Made by a program: the position numbers and the translations under genes
NCBI RefSeq assembly: GCF_030812995.1
Contig: NZ_JAUSTT010000014.1
Span: forward strand, 1-64,000
Direction: 5' to 3'
DNA: 64,000 nucleotides
Source: Bacillus chungangensis
Lineage (GTDB): Bacteria > Bacillota > Bacilli > Bacillales > Bacillaceae_C
Shown here: in pieces, positions 26,019 through 33,836 of the stretch
Layout: every line of letters begins with the position of its first letter
Numbering within the stretch: the first letter of the stretch is position 1
Notes under the pieces: model-generated
Databases searched by the model: none
What the model was told of the DNA's origin: nothing
What the model saw: only the letters and a program-made list of their open reading frames with translations

Positions 26019-26900
26019 ATGTTGTCAACGATGGTTCTTCGAGAAAAGCCACGACGCTACACAGATCACGATCGCTTATTTAAAGAGTTAATTCGCACAT
26101 TTTTTTCAGAGTTTTTAGAAGCTTTTTTCCCGCATATTCACGCACATATCGATTTTTCCTACATGAAGCTGCTTTCTGAGGAAGTCTTTACCGATGTAAC
26201 TGCTGGTGAAAGAAGGCGGGTGGACATCCTCATAGAAACAAAACTGCGTGGAAAAAATACGATCATCATTATTCACGTCGAACCCCAATCCTATTCTCAA
26301 ACCAAATTCAACGAAAGGATGTTTATCTACTTCAGCAGATTATATGAAACACATCGAAAACCGATACTGCCGATTGCTGTCTTTAGCCATGATGAGAAAC
26401 GAGACGAACCAACCGATTTTTCCATTGCTTTCCCGTTTCAAAAGGTGCTTGCTTTCCAATTTTTAAAGCTGCAGCTGCGAAACATGAATTGGCGAAACTT
26501 TGTTTACGCTAAAAATCCAGTTGCTGCTGCGTTGCTAAGTAAAATGAATGTCACTACAAAAGAACGAGTCCAAGTAAAACTGGAATTTTTGCGCATGCTT
26601 GTTCGTATGGAATTGAATCCAGCAAAAATGACACTAATAAATGGCTTTTTTGAAACTTATTTAAAACTCGATCAAAAGGAGGAAAATAAACTGATGGAAG
26701 AGATCAAACAACTTGAACCGGAGGAAGCAAGAGGAATCCTAAGCCTACCAAATTCATGGATTGAAAGAGGAATTGAAAGAGGAATTCAACAAGGTATAGA
26801 AAAAGGTATAGAACAAGGTATAGAACAAGGTATAGAACAAGGTATAGAACAGGGCGTAGAACGAGGGATTAGACAAGGAAAGGAACAGGAAAGCAGATAG
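26019..26900 (+). CDS. Rpn-family PD-(D/E)XK nuclease
   Basis: A 293-residue member of the Rpn recombination-promoting nuclease family. The N-terminal [22 protein letters not shown] and the nuclease core [27 protein letters not shown]-type region (RVDILIET and IIHVEPQ) carry the Asp and Glu-x-Gln active-site residues. The C-terminal end is a repeat of GIEQ units encoded by five 12-base DNA repeats. Typical members continue with a further helical segment, but here the protein stops right at the border of a tnpB remnant, so the tail was probably lost. Known Rpn proteins are DNA nucleases, and some are phage-defence toxins with an internal antitoxin start. Confidence 0.85.
   Translation: MLSTMVLREKPRRYTDHDRLFKELIRTFFSEFLEAFFPHIHAHIDFSYMKLLSEEVFTDVTAGERRRVDILIETKLRGKNTIIIIHVEPQSYSQTKFNERMFIYFSRLYETHRKPILPIAVFSHDEKRDEPTDFSIAFPFQKVLAFQFLKLQLRNMNWRNFVYAKNPVAAALLSKMNVTTKERVQVKLEFLRMLVRMELNPAKMTLINGFFETYLKLDQKEENKLMEEIKQLEPEEARGILSLPNSWIERGIERGIQQGIEKGIEQGIEQGIEQGIEQGVERGIRQGKEQESR
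26694..26900 (+). CDS. Candidate internal Rpn small product (antitoxin-like)
   Basis: An in-frame ATG at 26694, inside rpn, has a strong AAAGGAGG site (26675-26682) 11 bases upstream. It would give a 68-residue protein: an acidic helical start ([14 protein letters not shown]) and the whole GIEQ repeat tail. In E. coli rpn genes, a short product from an internal start covers the same C-terminal part and neutralises the full-length toxin. The ribosome site is visible in the sequence; antitoxin function here is inference from that precedent. Confidence 0.5.
   Translation: MEEIKQLEPEEARGILSLPNSWIERGIERGIQQGIEKGIEQGIEQGIEQGIEQGVERGIRQGKEQESR
26793..26852 (+). repeat. Tandem 12-bp repeat inside rpn
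   Basis: Five consecutive units of GGTATAGAACAA (first unit GGTATAGAAAAA, last GGTATAGAACAG), each coding Gly-Ile-Glu-Gln or Lys. Unit number may vary by slippage without shifting the frame. Confidence 0.85.
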
Positions 26901-27103
26901 TAACTGTATCTAAAACCTTTGCAAGCTCTCAATTATGTTCAGTTTGTGGCTACCAAAACAAAGACGTTAAGAATCTCAATCTTCGCGAATGGAATTGCCC
27001 TTCTTGTGATACACATCATGATAGAGATATTAACGCAGGACAAAATCTTAAAAACGAAGCCATAAGACTTCTAACCGTAGGAACTACGGGGGTAGCCTAC
27101 TAA
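26897..27103 (+). pseudogene. TnpB C-terminal remnant (IS200/IS605 family)
   Basis: An open frame without start encodes only the end of TnpB: a zinc ribbon with CSVCGY and [17 protein letters not shown], the latter carrying the RuvC-III aspartate, then a tail ending VGTTGVAY. About 300 N-terminal residues are missing. The frame begins at the end of rpn without a spacer, so a deletion joined the two genes. It cannot be an active nuclease. The right-end RNA region follows directly. Confidence 0.85.
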
Positions 27104-27183
27104 ATAACTGGTGGGTACACTGGTGTTCGTAGGAATCCCCCACTTCAAGCAACTCGTAAGAGTGCTAAGTGGCGGGTAGTTCA
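27104..27183 (+). ncRNA. Omega-RNA-like 3' structure of IS605 remnant
   Basis: Downstream of the TnpB stop, CCCCCACTT pairs with AAGTGGCGGG and ends in GTAGTTCA, the same layout as copies at 1-116 and 31694-31809 but diverged in sequence. In active elements this would be the scaffold, with guide bases beginning after the right end. With TnpB truncated it is probably inert, unless another TnpB in the cell uses it. The following 27184-27306 holds no clear gene. Confidence 0.5.
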
Positions 27184-27306
27184 AGATGGTGATGGAAGTT
27201 TAATTGTATGATGAAAATGGAAATAAAAAAGTTTTTTGTCGACACTGAATTAATAGAGCAAAGAGCTATTTCTCTTCCAGAAGATGAAATATTTAATTCT
27301 AAGTTA

Positions 27307-27342
27307 AAAAAGCGACTCCATTAACATGGAATCGCTTTTTAG
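27307..27342. terminator. Rho-independent terminator
   Basis: AAAAAGCGACTCCAT pairs with ATGGAATCGCTTTTT around TTAA. A-runs and T-runs on both sides allow function in both directions. Confidence 0.75.
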
Positions 27343-27426
27343 ATTTACTTAACAATACAAGATTGTAGAATCATTTTCCAGATAACCTACTTGGCTTATT
27401 TTTATTAAAAGGTTTCTTTTTATCAA

Positions 27427-28158
27427 TCATGAGGGTTGTTGATAATTAGATCTTTCTGTACTATCTAACATTATTTCAAAAGCTTCATCAGGATTACTTG
27501 TATCATATTTTTGCAGCCACTCTTGAAAATCACCCTCATAAACAATCGATCCTTGATGAAGCATGATAAGATGACATTCCAAATTCATTAAATCTTGAAG
27601 TTGATGTGTGGACATGATGCATGTTTTCCCGTTTCGGATTAAGGCGCTGATTTTTGTAAAAATCTTTCGTCGTGATGAAGGATCTACTCCACTTGTTGGT
27701 TCATCAAAAATATATATACTTCTATTAATAATTTGACTAAGCAAAGTAATAAATAGCCATTTCCTCTCTCCTAGCGACATCTTCCCCAATTTTAAATCCC
27801 ATAAATGAATAAATAGCTCTTTTTCTCGATCTGTCAATGGTTCTAGAAAGTACTGAACATCTTTATTGGCTGGCCGATTATCTAAACGTAAGATGAACTT
27901 TGCAAAGTCCTTCCCTTTTATAACTGGTGAAAAATAAATTGTTTGTGTTAAATATAGTATTTCGTTTATATTTGGAAGGTTGATGTCTCCGCTTTGTGGC
28001 GTTAATACCCTCGTTATACAATCAAATAGGGTTGTTTTTCCAGAGCCATTGACACCTACGATGGCGTTGATCTTTTCCTTTTTTAATGTAAATGAAACAT
28101 CGTCTAAAACATATTTTGTTCCTTTCGGATATTTAAATGTTAAATTTCTTATATCCAT
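27427..28158 (-). CDS. ABC transporter ATP-binding protein
   Basis: A 243-residue ATPase subunit. Walker A is GVNGSGKTT (near residue 35), the signature is a degenerate MSLGERKW near 145, and Walker B is IYIFDEPTSGVD, followed by the His switch in MSTHQL. ATG with AAAGGAA upstream. It should pair with the membrane protein encoded at 28363-29100, but the structured repeat (copy 3) sits between the two genes. The M16-peptidase fragment in front of the permease suggests a peptide or bacteriocin-type substrate, which is only inference. Confidence 0.88.
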   Translation of the reverse strand: MDIRNLTFKYPKGTKYVLDDVSFTLKKEKINAIVGVNGSGKTTLFDCITRVLTPQSGDINLPNINEILYLTQTIYFSPVIKGKDFAKFILRLDNRPANKDVQYFLEPLTDREKELFIHLWDLKLGKMSLGERKWLFITLLSQIINRSIYIFDEPTSGVDPSSRRKIFTKISALIRNGKTCIMSTHQLQDLMNLECHLIMLHQGSIVYEGDFQEWLQKYDTSNPDEAFEIMLDSTERSNYQQPS

Positions 28159-28178
28159 ATGTTATTCCTTTCTTTTTT

Positions 28179-28360
28179 TATCCCACATCTAACTGGCAGT
28201 AAATGTCCGATTGGTTCGGGCCAACAGGACAAGGAAAGCTTCGGCAGCAATACATCGCACGAAGAAAAGCGGTTTCCTTTTCGAGGACGTTGCGATCTTA
28301 GCCTTTGTTCTACTTCTTATCAGTGGAGGATGAGAGAAAATCCCCACTAATGGAAGTTTA
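28179..28360 (+). repeat. Dispersed structured repeat, copy 3 (stem A deleted)
   Basis: The copy opens with TATCCCACATCTAACTGGCAG and joins directly to AAATGTCCGATTGGTTCGGG, so the inner part of stem A is missing. The middle hairpin and the end stem (CAGTGGAGG/TCCCCACT) remain. It fills the gap between the permease stop and the ATPase start, opposite to their direction of transcription. Confidence 0.85.
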
Positions 28361-28362
28361 TT

Positions 28363-29100
28363 TTATCTTTGTATGACAGAAAGCAAGTTTAACTTTCTTA
28401 AAGAGACAATTCCGATAGCTAAATAGAACAAGGAGACGAAGAAGATTCCTATATGAAATCCGTTATATTGTAAAATATGAAGTCCATTTGCGAATGTCAT
28501 CGTCATTTCGTATATTAATTTGTATGGATTGAATAGTTTAAGTAAATAAAACTCACTCGAATGAAAGCTTACTGCAACTAAAAAAATTGGATAGATAAAG
28601 ATATTTACGATTGTCGTTAAATTATTATACTGGACAGGCAAGTTAGCTAAAGACAGCGTAGCCAAACCAAAGGGTAATGCTAATAACATGCCTATCAATG
28701 GAACGATAACAAGTTTCAGGGAAAATACATTGTATATAGACGAAATAATAAAAGTGAAAAGCAATAGACTTACAGAACAAAACACAATTTGCGTTAATAG
28801 CATTCCAAAAATAAAAATGTACTTATTCCCTGCAATTAACGTATACGTTTTCAACAAACCGTATTCACGTAGTCTTGCAGCTTGAAGTCCAACTCCGTTT
28901 AAAAATGTACTAATAATAATAAATACCCAAAACCAGCCAAAATACTTGATAAGTTCGTTTGGATCAGTTAATGAATCCAACATGCTTTTCTGTACTAATA
29001 GTGCGATAAAGACAGGGAAAATAATCGACCAAACAAACGCTATTTTTTCTGCAAATATCATTTTTATGTTTAATAGGAAAAATCCTAAAACTTTATGCAC
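28363..29100 (-). CDS. ABC-2-type permease
   Basis: A 245-residue membrane protein with about six helices: an N-terminal one in IAFVWSIIFPVFIALLVQ, then WFWVFIIISTFLNGVG, IFIFGMLLTQIVFCSVSLLL, VIVPLIGMLLALPFGLA, IFIYPIFLVAVSF and the last near HIGIFFVSLFYLAIGIVSL. Size and layout match small permeases of bacteriocin or peptide exporters (ABC-2 type). It lies 22 bases after the M16 chimera and is separated from its ATPase by the repeat. The substrate is unknown. Confidence 0.82.
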   Translation of the reverse strand: MHKVLGFFLLNIKMIFAEKIAFVWSIIFPVFIALLVQKSMLDSLTDPNELIKYFGWFWVFIIISTFLNGVGLQAARLREYGLLKTYTLIAGNKYIFIFGMLLTQIVFCSVSLLLFTFIISSIYNVFSLKLVIVPLIGMLLALPFGLATLSLANLPVQYNNLTTIVNIFIYPIFLVAVSFHSSEFYLLKLFNPYKLIYEMTMTFANGLHILQYNGFHIGIFFVSLFYLAIGIVSLRKLNLLSVIQR

Positions 29101-29122
29101 TTATTTCATCCCTTCTATACGA

Positions 29123-29569
29123 TTAGTCAACTATCAAGCCTTTAATGAGAGAAGTAGAAGGTTCATAAGAAAAAATATCATGAATGACGTCTTCTATATC
29201 ATTCTTAGTCTGTTTTTCAATTTGTTGATAGATGTCATCAATATGTTGGAAGTTCATAAAAGATTGTTCATTTATGTCTAAGATCTCATTTTTTCCAAAA
29301 TCAATCATTCTAGTTCCAATATTCTCAAGCCCAAATACAATGTTTCCTTTCATGATTGCTTTTCCTCTTCTTAATTCCTCGTTAGTAATACCGCGTTTAT
29401 TTAAATGATGAAAAATATTGGTTATAGCTCTAACTCCAACTTCTTTATTTCTAACTTCTTGGTTTCCTGTTAATACCCCTGTACCGAATTGTGAATCATT
29501 GTTTACGGGTGTAAGATTAAAAGGTTCATGTGTTTTTGAGTACTCATCTGTCGGCCCATTTATACTCAT
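29123..29569 (-). pseudogene. Chimera: unknown leader-like peptide fused to M16 peptidase tail
   Basis: A 148-residue frame. From about residue 45 it matches the last part of M16 (insulinase-like) peptidases: NKRGITNEELRRGKAIMKG, then SRM-like GTRMIDFGKNEIL, then IYQQIEKQTKNDIEDV. The zinc motif HxxEH and about 270 residues are absent, so it is inactive as a peptidase. The first 40 residues (MSINGPTDEYSKTHEPFN onward) are unrelated, polar and Asn/Thr/Gly-rich. A near-perfect AAAGGAGGTGAT site precedes the ATG, a strength common for small peptide precursors. I suggest a deletion fused a precursor-like gene to a peptidase gene. It leads the ABC operon. Confidence 0.55.
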
Positions 29570-29890
29570 TTTTTATCACCTCCTTTAAGAATGACTATTT
29601 TTACATTTGATTGCGTTATTCTGTTCTCCGTTACTTATCCAATAATTTCATATAATTGGAATTAAGTGATTAAACGGAAAGATATAACACTCATATTGTA
29701 CTATCAGAATTCTCACTACACAATATAATTTGTTAATATGGATCATTTGTATCATTTTATAGCTTTTAATTATAAATTTTTCTGTTTTATGCAAAACAAA
29801 TATCCATAAAAATAGGCATTTTTTATATGAGGGATAAAATAAATTAGGTAGTTTATACTGTGTGTAGAGAGTGATTTTCAAAGGCCAAAT

Positions 29891-29924
29891 AAAAAGCCCG
29901 CCTGTCATTTGACAAAGCGGGCCT
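29891..29924 (-). terminator. Terminator of threonine dehydratase gene
   Basis: Read on the minus strand, GCCCGC and GCGGGC with extra pairing (TTTGTC/GACAGG) are followed by TTTTT. It lies 25 bases after the stop of the dehydratase gene. The stretch 29570-29890 upstream of the M16 chimera holds only promoter-type sequence. Confidence 0.8.
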
Positions 29925-29948
29925 ATTGATCGTAAATGACAGAGGTGA

Positions 29949-30899
29949 TTAACTCAATAGTTGTGAAAGCTTTGTTAAGTCAACATTGCCTCCTGAGGCG
30001 ATAGCTGCTACTTTTTTTCCTTTGAACGGAATTTTATGAAACATTGCCGCAGCAATTGTTGTTGCGCTTGAGGGCTCAATGACCTGTTTCATTCTTTCGA
30101 GGACGAAGTGAAGCGCTTGTTTGATTTCTGTTTCTGAAACTAGGACAAGGTCATCGAGGTATTTTTGTAAAATCGGGAAAGTTAGGTCGCCAGGCTGTGA
30201 TGTCCGCAATCCATCGGCAATCGTTGCTGTCCCACTAATGGATGTAATCTGACCCTTTTGTAGAGATAAGTAGGTATCATTGGCTAGCGCTGGTTCGACA
30301 CCAATCACTTGAATGCTTGGCTTCGTCTCTTTTATAGCAGTCAAAATGCCAGCACATAGTCCACCACCGCCAACTGGAATGATAACGGCATCGACATCGC
30401 TTACTTGTTCAAGAATTTCTAGGCCGATCGTTCCTTGTCCAGCAATGATTTGAGGATCATCATATGGCGGAATAAAGACACCGTCAAGTTGAGCAGCGAT
30501 TTCGATCGCTTTCGGAATCCGTTCAGCAGAAGTTGTCCCACATGTGACGATGTTTCCATTATATGCTTGGATGGCATTCCGTTTGCATGTGCTTACATCT
30601 TCAGGGACTATAATCGTTGCATCGACGCCTAGTTGCTGGGCGATATAGGCGACAGCTTGGCCATGGTTGCCTGAAGAAGCAGCGGTTATATGCTTGGCAC
30701 CTTGTTGGACTGCATGTTTGACTTTATTCGTAGCTCCACGGATTTTAAAGGATCCCGTCTTCTGTAGATGTTCTAATTTTAAAAATAGTTGATTGCCACA
30801 AACTTTCGATAGCTGTGTAGATGTGAGAATTGGTGTTAAATGAATCGTATTTCTGATTTTCTCTTTAGCATGTAAAATATCCTGTAAATGAACCAACAT
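29949..30899 (-). CDS. Threonine/serine dehydratase (PLP-dependent)
   Basis: A 316-residue fold-type II PLP enzyme. The cofactor lysine is in GSFKIRGA (near residue 50), the phosphate-binding loop is SSGNHGQAVAY, and the glycine cluster is VGGGGLCAG. There is no C-terminal ACT domain, so it is the short, catabolic-type form that deaminates threonine or serine to 2-oxo acids; serine racemase activity is an alternative in this subfamily. The ATG at 30899 has AAGGAAGTGAAT before it and gives the usual length; an upstream ATG at 30926 would add nine residues. It is monocistronic with its own terminator. Confidence 0.88.
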   Translation of the reverse strand: MLVHLQDILHAKEKIRNTIHLTPILTSTQLSKVCGNQLFLKLEHLQKTGSFKIRGATNKVKHAVQQGAKHITAASSGNHGQAVAYIAQQLGVDATIIVPEDVSTCKRNAIQAYNGNIVTCGTTSAERIPKAIEIAAQLDGVFIPPYDDPQIIAGQGTIGLEILEQVSDVDAVIIPVGGGGLCAGILTAIKETKPSIQVIGVEPALANDTYLSLQKGQITSISGTATIADGLRTSQPGDLTFPILQKYLDDLVLVSETEIKQALHFVLERMKQVIEPSSATTIAAAMFHKIPFKGKKVAAIASGGNVDLTKLSQLLS

Positions 30900-31080
30900 A
30901 TTCACTTCCTTCATAGTGCTATTCATATTTGCCTTTATTATAGCATTGATGAAGTTTGCAATAGAGAATCGATTTTAGCATAAAAAAGGGTATTTCATTC
31001 GTGATTGGTATTTCGTTTCTTTTCTGTACGAAAAGAAGATGATGAAAGTGGGAGTAACTCCTATACATATGATAGATAAA

Positions 31081-31283
31081 GTGAAACTTCCATGAGTGGG
31101 GGTTTGCTCTCATCCCACTGATAAGAGGTAGAACAAAGGCTAAGATCGCAACGTCCTCAAAAAGGAAACCGCTTTTCTTCGTGCGATGTTGATTCAAGTC
31201 GGCCCGAACCAATCGGACATTTTCTGGCAGTTATCCTCCACCGATTCCTCTTACTCTTGAGGTGGAGGTCTTACTGGGATAAA
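31081..31283 (-). repeat. Dispersed structured repeat, copy 4 (inverted)
   Basis: Reading left to right it starts GTGAAACTTCC and ends CTTACTGGGATAAA, the reverse of the other copies. Stem A (CCTCCACC/GGTGGAGG), the middle hairpin and the core with TCGGCCCGAACCAATCGGAC are present. A short piece between core and middle hairpin is missing compared with copy 1. Confidence 0.85.
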
Positions 31284-31321
31284 TAGGACATTCAATATGG
31301 AGATTTTTTGAAACAACCCCT

Positions 31322-31651
31322 TCACTTCAAAGATGGCTGCATAGTGAATCTGTTATCGACCATTAAGCAATGAAAGTTGATGTGTCGGTACTTTACGAAA
31401 AAATCTTGTTGTCCATTGTTTTCATCATCTAAATTGACATAATTATCAGTATCGTATACAATAATCACGTTGGATTTTTGTACTTTTTGCTTAAAACTAC
31501 CAATTACTCTACTATCTATTAAATTTGAGAAGATACAATTATATGATCGTTCGTGCGTGCAATGAGATGCTAGTTCAATAGTCTTTTTTAACTGGGCTTC
31601 CGTAAAGAATTCTCCCACTTCTAACTCATCATGATAGGGATGTGAATGCAA
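31322..31651 (-). CDS. Uncertain small open frame
   Basis: A 109-residue frame starting with TTG and lacking a ribosome site. The C-terminal part (YRHINFHCLMVDNRFTM) vaguely recalls the HxK-x4-D region of phospholipase D-like proteins, but the lysine is absent, so a broken PLD-type gene is possible. It lies between a repeat copy and the solo IS605 right end, a region where decayed genes are expected. I am not confident that it is expressed. Confidence 0.25.
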   Translation of the reverse strand: MHSHPYHDELEVGEFFTEAQLKKTIELASHCTHERSYNCIFSNLIDSRVIGSFKQKVQKSNVIIVYDTDNYVNLDDENNGQQDFFVKYRHINFHCLMVDNRFTMQPSLK

Positions 31652-31693
31652 GTAAGAAGTTACTGAAACTAGCCATGTAGTTGGTATTCTTTA

Positions 31694-31809
31694 GGGGTAG
31701 GGCCTGCCCTTATAGCTTGGTAAATAAAAGTAGCTAACAAAAGTATCTAGTTCCCAAGAAGCTTCCACTTCAATTAGAACGTAAGGTCGATAAGTGGTGA
31801 GTAGTTCAC
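31694..31809 (+). ncRNA. Solo IS605 right end / omega-RNA-like element
   Basis: About 116 bases, nearly identical to 1-116: the last tnpB codons (V-G-P-A-L-I-A-W-stop), a conserved AGCTAACAAAAGTATCTAGT block, the CCACTT/AAGTGG stem and the terminal GTAGTTCAC. No tnpB, tnpA or other transposase is attached. Bases after GTTCAC, which would be guide sequence, are the ribosome site and start of the GntR gene. The sequence is well conserved for an orphan, so it may be recent or selected. Confidence 0.6.
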
Positions 31810-31829
31810 TGAAAGGAGTGATATGGCAA

Positions 31830-32477
31830 TTGACTCGCCGTCCGCTTCGAAATGATGCTAGACAAATTATTTTAGATCGGATATTGAATGGGGAGATACC
31901 CGCTGGGAGTCGGATTATTGAATCTGTTCTTGCCGCAGAACTAGGTATAAGTAGAACACCTATGCGAGAGGCGCTCCTTGAATTAAAACATTATGGTTTT
32001 TTAAGGTCTGATTTGGCGCGAGGCTTTATGGTGCTGCCGCTTACTGTTCGCGAAGTAGAAGAGCTTTACCCAATTATTTGGCATTTAGAGAAGTTAGCAA
32101 TGCAAATAACTGGTTTGGAGAAGCTGCAGCAGCAGACATCTACATTAAGAGAGTTGAACTTGATGCTGAAGGAAGTGAAAGACGATCCAAATCGTGCATT
32201 GGAATTGGATTCTAAATGGCATCAACACTTGACAGCGTCTTGTACAAATAAGAAATTATTGAAAATGATACGTGAAATGACCCATTTAATTCGCCGTTAC
32301 GAGTATGCTTACATGTGGAATAAAGACCTTGTCCTGCGATCTTTCCAAGAACATGCAAACATCACTGACACAATCGCAAGCGGTGATCTAGATAAAGCAT
32401 TGGAATTGATAGAACAGCATTGGTCTATAGGCATGGCATCTTTAAAACAGAGAATGCAGCAAAACATCCGTCAATAG
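31830..32477 (+). CDS. GntR-family (FCD) transcription regulator
   Basis: A 215-residue regulator. The winged helix-turn-helix covers about residues 5-70 (ILDRILNGEIPAGSRI, LAAELGISRTPMREALLELK), and a helical FCD-type effector domain follows, with Asp/His metal-ligand candidates in SKWHQHLTA and FQEHANIT. I prefer TTG at 31830: AAAGGAG lies 11 bases upstream, while frames further up run into the IS605 right end. The adjacent AEC transporter, 36 bases downstream, is the probable target. The right-end element has replaced the original 5' region, so its promoter is unclear. Confidence 0.82.
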   Translation: MTRRPLRNDARQIILDRILNGEIPAGSRIIESVLAAELGISRTPMREALLELKHYGFLRSDLARGFMVLPLTVREVEELYPIIWHLEKLAMQITGLEKLQQQTSTLRELNLMLKEVKDDPNRALELDSKWHQHLTASCTNKKLLKMIREMTHLIRRYEYAYMWNKDLVLRSFQEHANITDTIASGDLDKALELIEQHWSIGMASLKQRMQQNIRQ

Positions 32478-32513
32478 AAACTGCCGTGGTCATCACGTTT
32501 TTTGGAGGAGTTT

Positions 32514-33449
32514 ATGGAGTTTACAACTATTTTATCTTCAGTTGCGGTTATGGGCATTATGATTGGTATTGGCATGTTATTAAGAAAAAGGCTTGATTTT
32601 AATGCTGATTCACAAGCAATGCTTATTTCCATCATTGTCAATGTCGCGATGCCTTGTATTATCATTGCTAGTATTTTTCAATTTCCAATGGATTCTCATG
32701 TATTTCACCTTGTTTTTTTAACTTTTATGTTTTCTGTTTTAATTAATATAGCAGGAATAGGGATAGGATGGCTCGTTGCGAGATTGATGAAATATCCAAA
32801 TCAAAAAGCAAAAGAAATGGCCATTGTATCTGGACTTGGAAATACGGGTTTTATTGGTATACCGCTTTGTGCCATTTTATTTGGGCCAAAAGGAGCGTTA
32901 TTGGCAGCAGTATTTGATGCTGGTTTAGACTTCACACTTTGGTCTGTTGGCGTCCTCTTATTACAAAAAGAAGCTGCTTTTTCGTTTCGTTCATTGAAAG
33001 CAATGATCAATATTCCGATGATTGCGATCATAGTCGGACTAACACTCGGCTATTTTCAGTTTCAACCGCCAACATTTATTGTGTCGCTGACAGCTAATTT
33101 AGCTAGTATAGCTAGTCCGTTGGCAATGATGTATATTGGACTTTTAGTGCCAACTCTATGGGGAAAAGTAGGTTCGATTTCAAAGCTTCAGCTTGGTATA
33201 CCCATTATACTTAAATTGTTGCTATTTCCTACTGTGACAATCTTGATATTAAGTTTAATCAGTTTGGATATGGGAATAACCCAAGTTGCACTTGTTCAAT
33301 CGACCATGCCTACGATTACAATCGCATCCATTGTGTTTACGAAATATCGTGCCGATGGAGATATGGCCGCTGCGGCAACTATTTTTTCTACATTGCTTGC
33401 TTTGTGTACAATCCCTGTAATGGTGTATGTTGGTGGGCTCTTCATCTAG
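32514..33449 (+). CDS. AEC-family (auxin efflux carrier) transporter
   Basis: A 311-residue membrane protein with ten predicted helices arranged in two halves of five, as in AEC/MdcF-type permeases. Typical segments include MLISIIVNVAMPCIIIASIF in helix 2, GNTGFIGIPLCAILFGPKGA with the conserved N-T-G-x-x-G-x-P motif, and a C-terminal VQSTMPTITIASIVFTKY. The ATG at 32514 has GGAGG 5 bases upstream. Family members carry organic acids such as malate or malonate. It forms an operon with the GntR gene, which may sense the same acid. Confidence 0.83.
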   Translation: MEFTTILSSVAVMGIMIGIGMLLRKRLDFNADSQAMLISIIVNVAMPCIIIASIFQFPMDSHVFHLVFLTFMFSVLINIAGIGIGWLVARLMKYPNQKAKEMAIVSGLGNTGFIGIPLCAILFGPKGALLAAVFDAGLDFTLWSVGVLLLQKEAAFSFRSLKAMINIPMIAIIVGLTLGYFQFQPPTFIVSLTANLASIASPLAMMYIGLLVPTLWGKVGSISKLQLGIPIILKLLLFPTVTILILSLISLDMGITQVALVQSTMPTITIASIVFTKYRADGDMAAAATIFSTLLALCTIPVMVYVGGLFI

Positions 33450-33454
33450 CAATG

Positions 33455-33498
33455 GGGACTATCCTAAAAGTCGTTTATATAACTTTTGGGACAGTCCC
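33455..33498 (+). terminator. Hairpin terminator with shared motif
   Basis: GGGACT...AAAAGT pairs with ACTTTT...AGTCCC. It follows the AEC gene directly. The same design occurs at 63771-63813. Confidence 0.65.
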
Positions 33499-33836
33499 AT
33501 TCGATTTTTGACTAGAAACTCGATCGGTGATGAACAAAAGGAAGCAGGCGAGTTATCAATCAAATTTATTGCTGATAAGCCGAACCAAAGGAATTGTCAG
33601 TCGAATTCACAGGTTTATAAGCCAAAACGAGCAAGTTATCAGCCCAATCAAACTGTTTATCATCTGAGGCAATCAATGTTGAAAAACGCTTCAGTTATTC
33701 GTTCAGTACAGCCATCCTTAAAAGGAGTTGTGCATTTTATCACAATCTGCTGAAAGGCCAGCTACGGATGCGAATAACAAATAAAGGTTTAGGGACATTA
33801 AGACGACCTTTCTTTCCATAAATCCTTTCGTGATTT
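33499..33836. other. Intergenic stretch with a doubtful open frame
   Basis: A plus-strand frame runs through this region to 33753 but has no ribosome site and starts inside the AEC gene. Short related units (GAGTTATCAATC, GGTTTATAAGCC, AAGTTATCAGCC) occur in it. I see no family match and treat it as non-coding or decayed. Confidence 0.35.

Noticed and set aside
26793-26852. Regular 12-bp units considered as a CRISPR-like array
   Set aside because: The units are contiguous without spacers and stay in frame within rpn, so they are a coding tandem repeat.
30919-31212. Minus-strand open frame of 97 codons upstream of the dehydratase
   Set aside because: It runs through repeat copy 4, has no ribosome site and its residues match no known fold; it is a by-product of the repeat sequence.
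33427-33753. Plus-strand 108-codon frame following the AEC transporter
   Set aside because: It starts inside the transporter gene and reads through its terminator hairpin; no start signal of its own.
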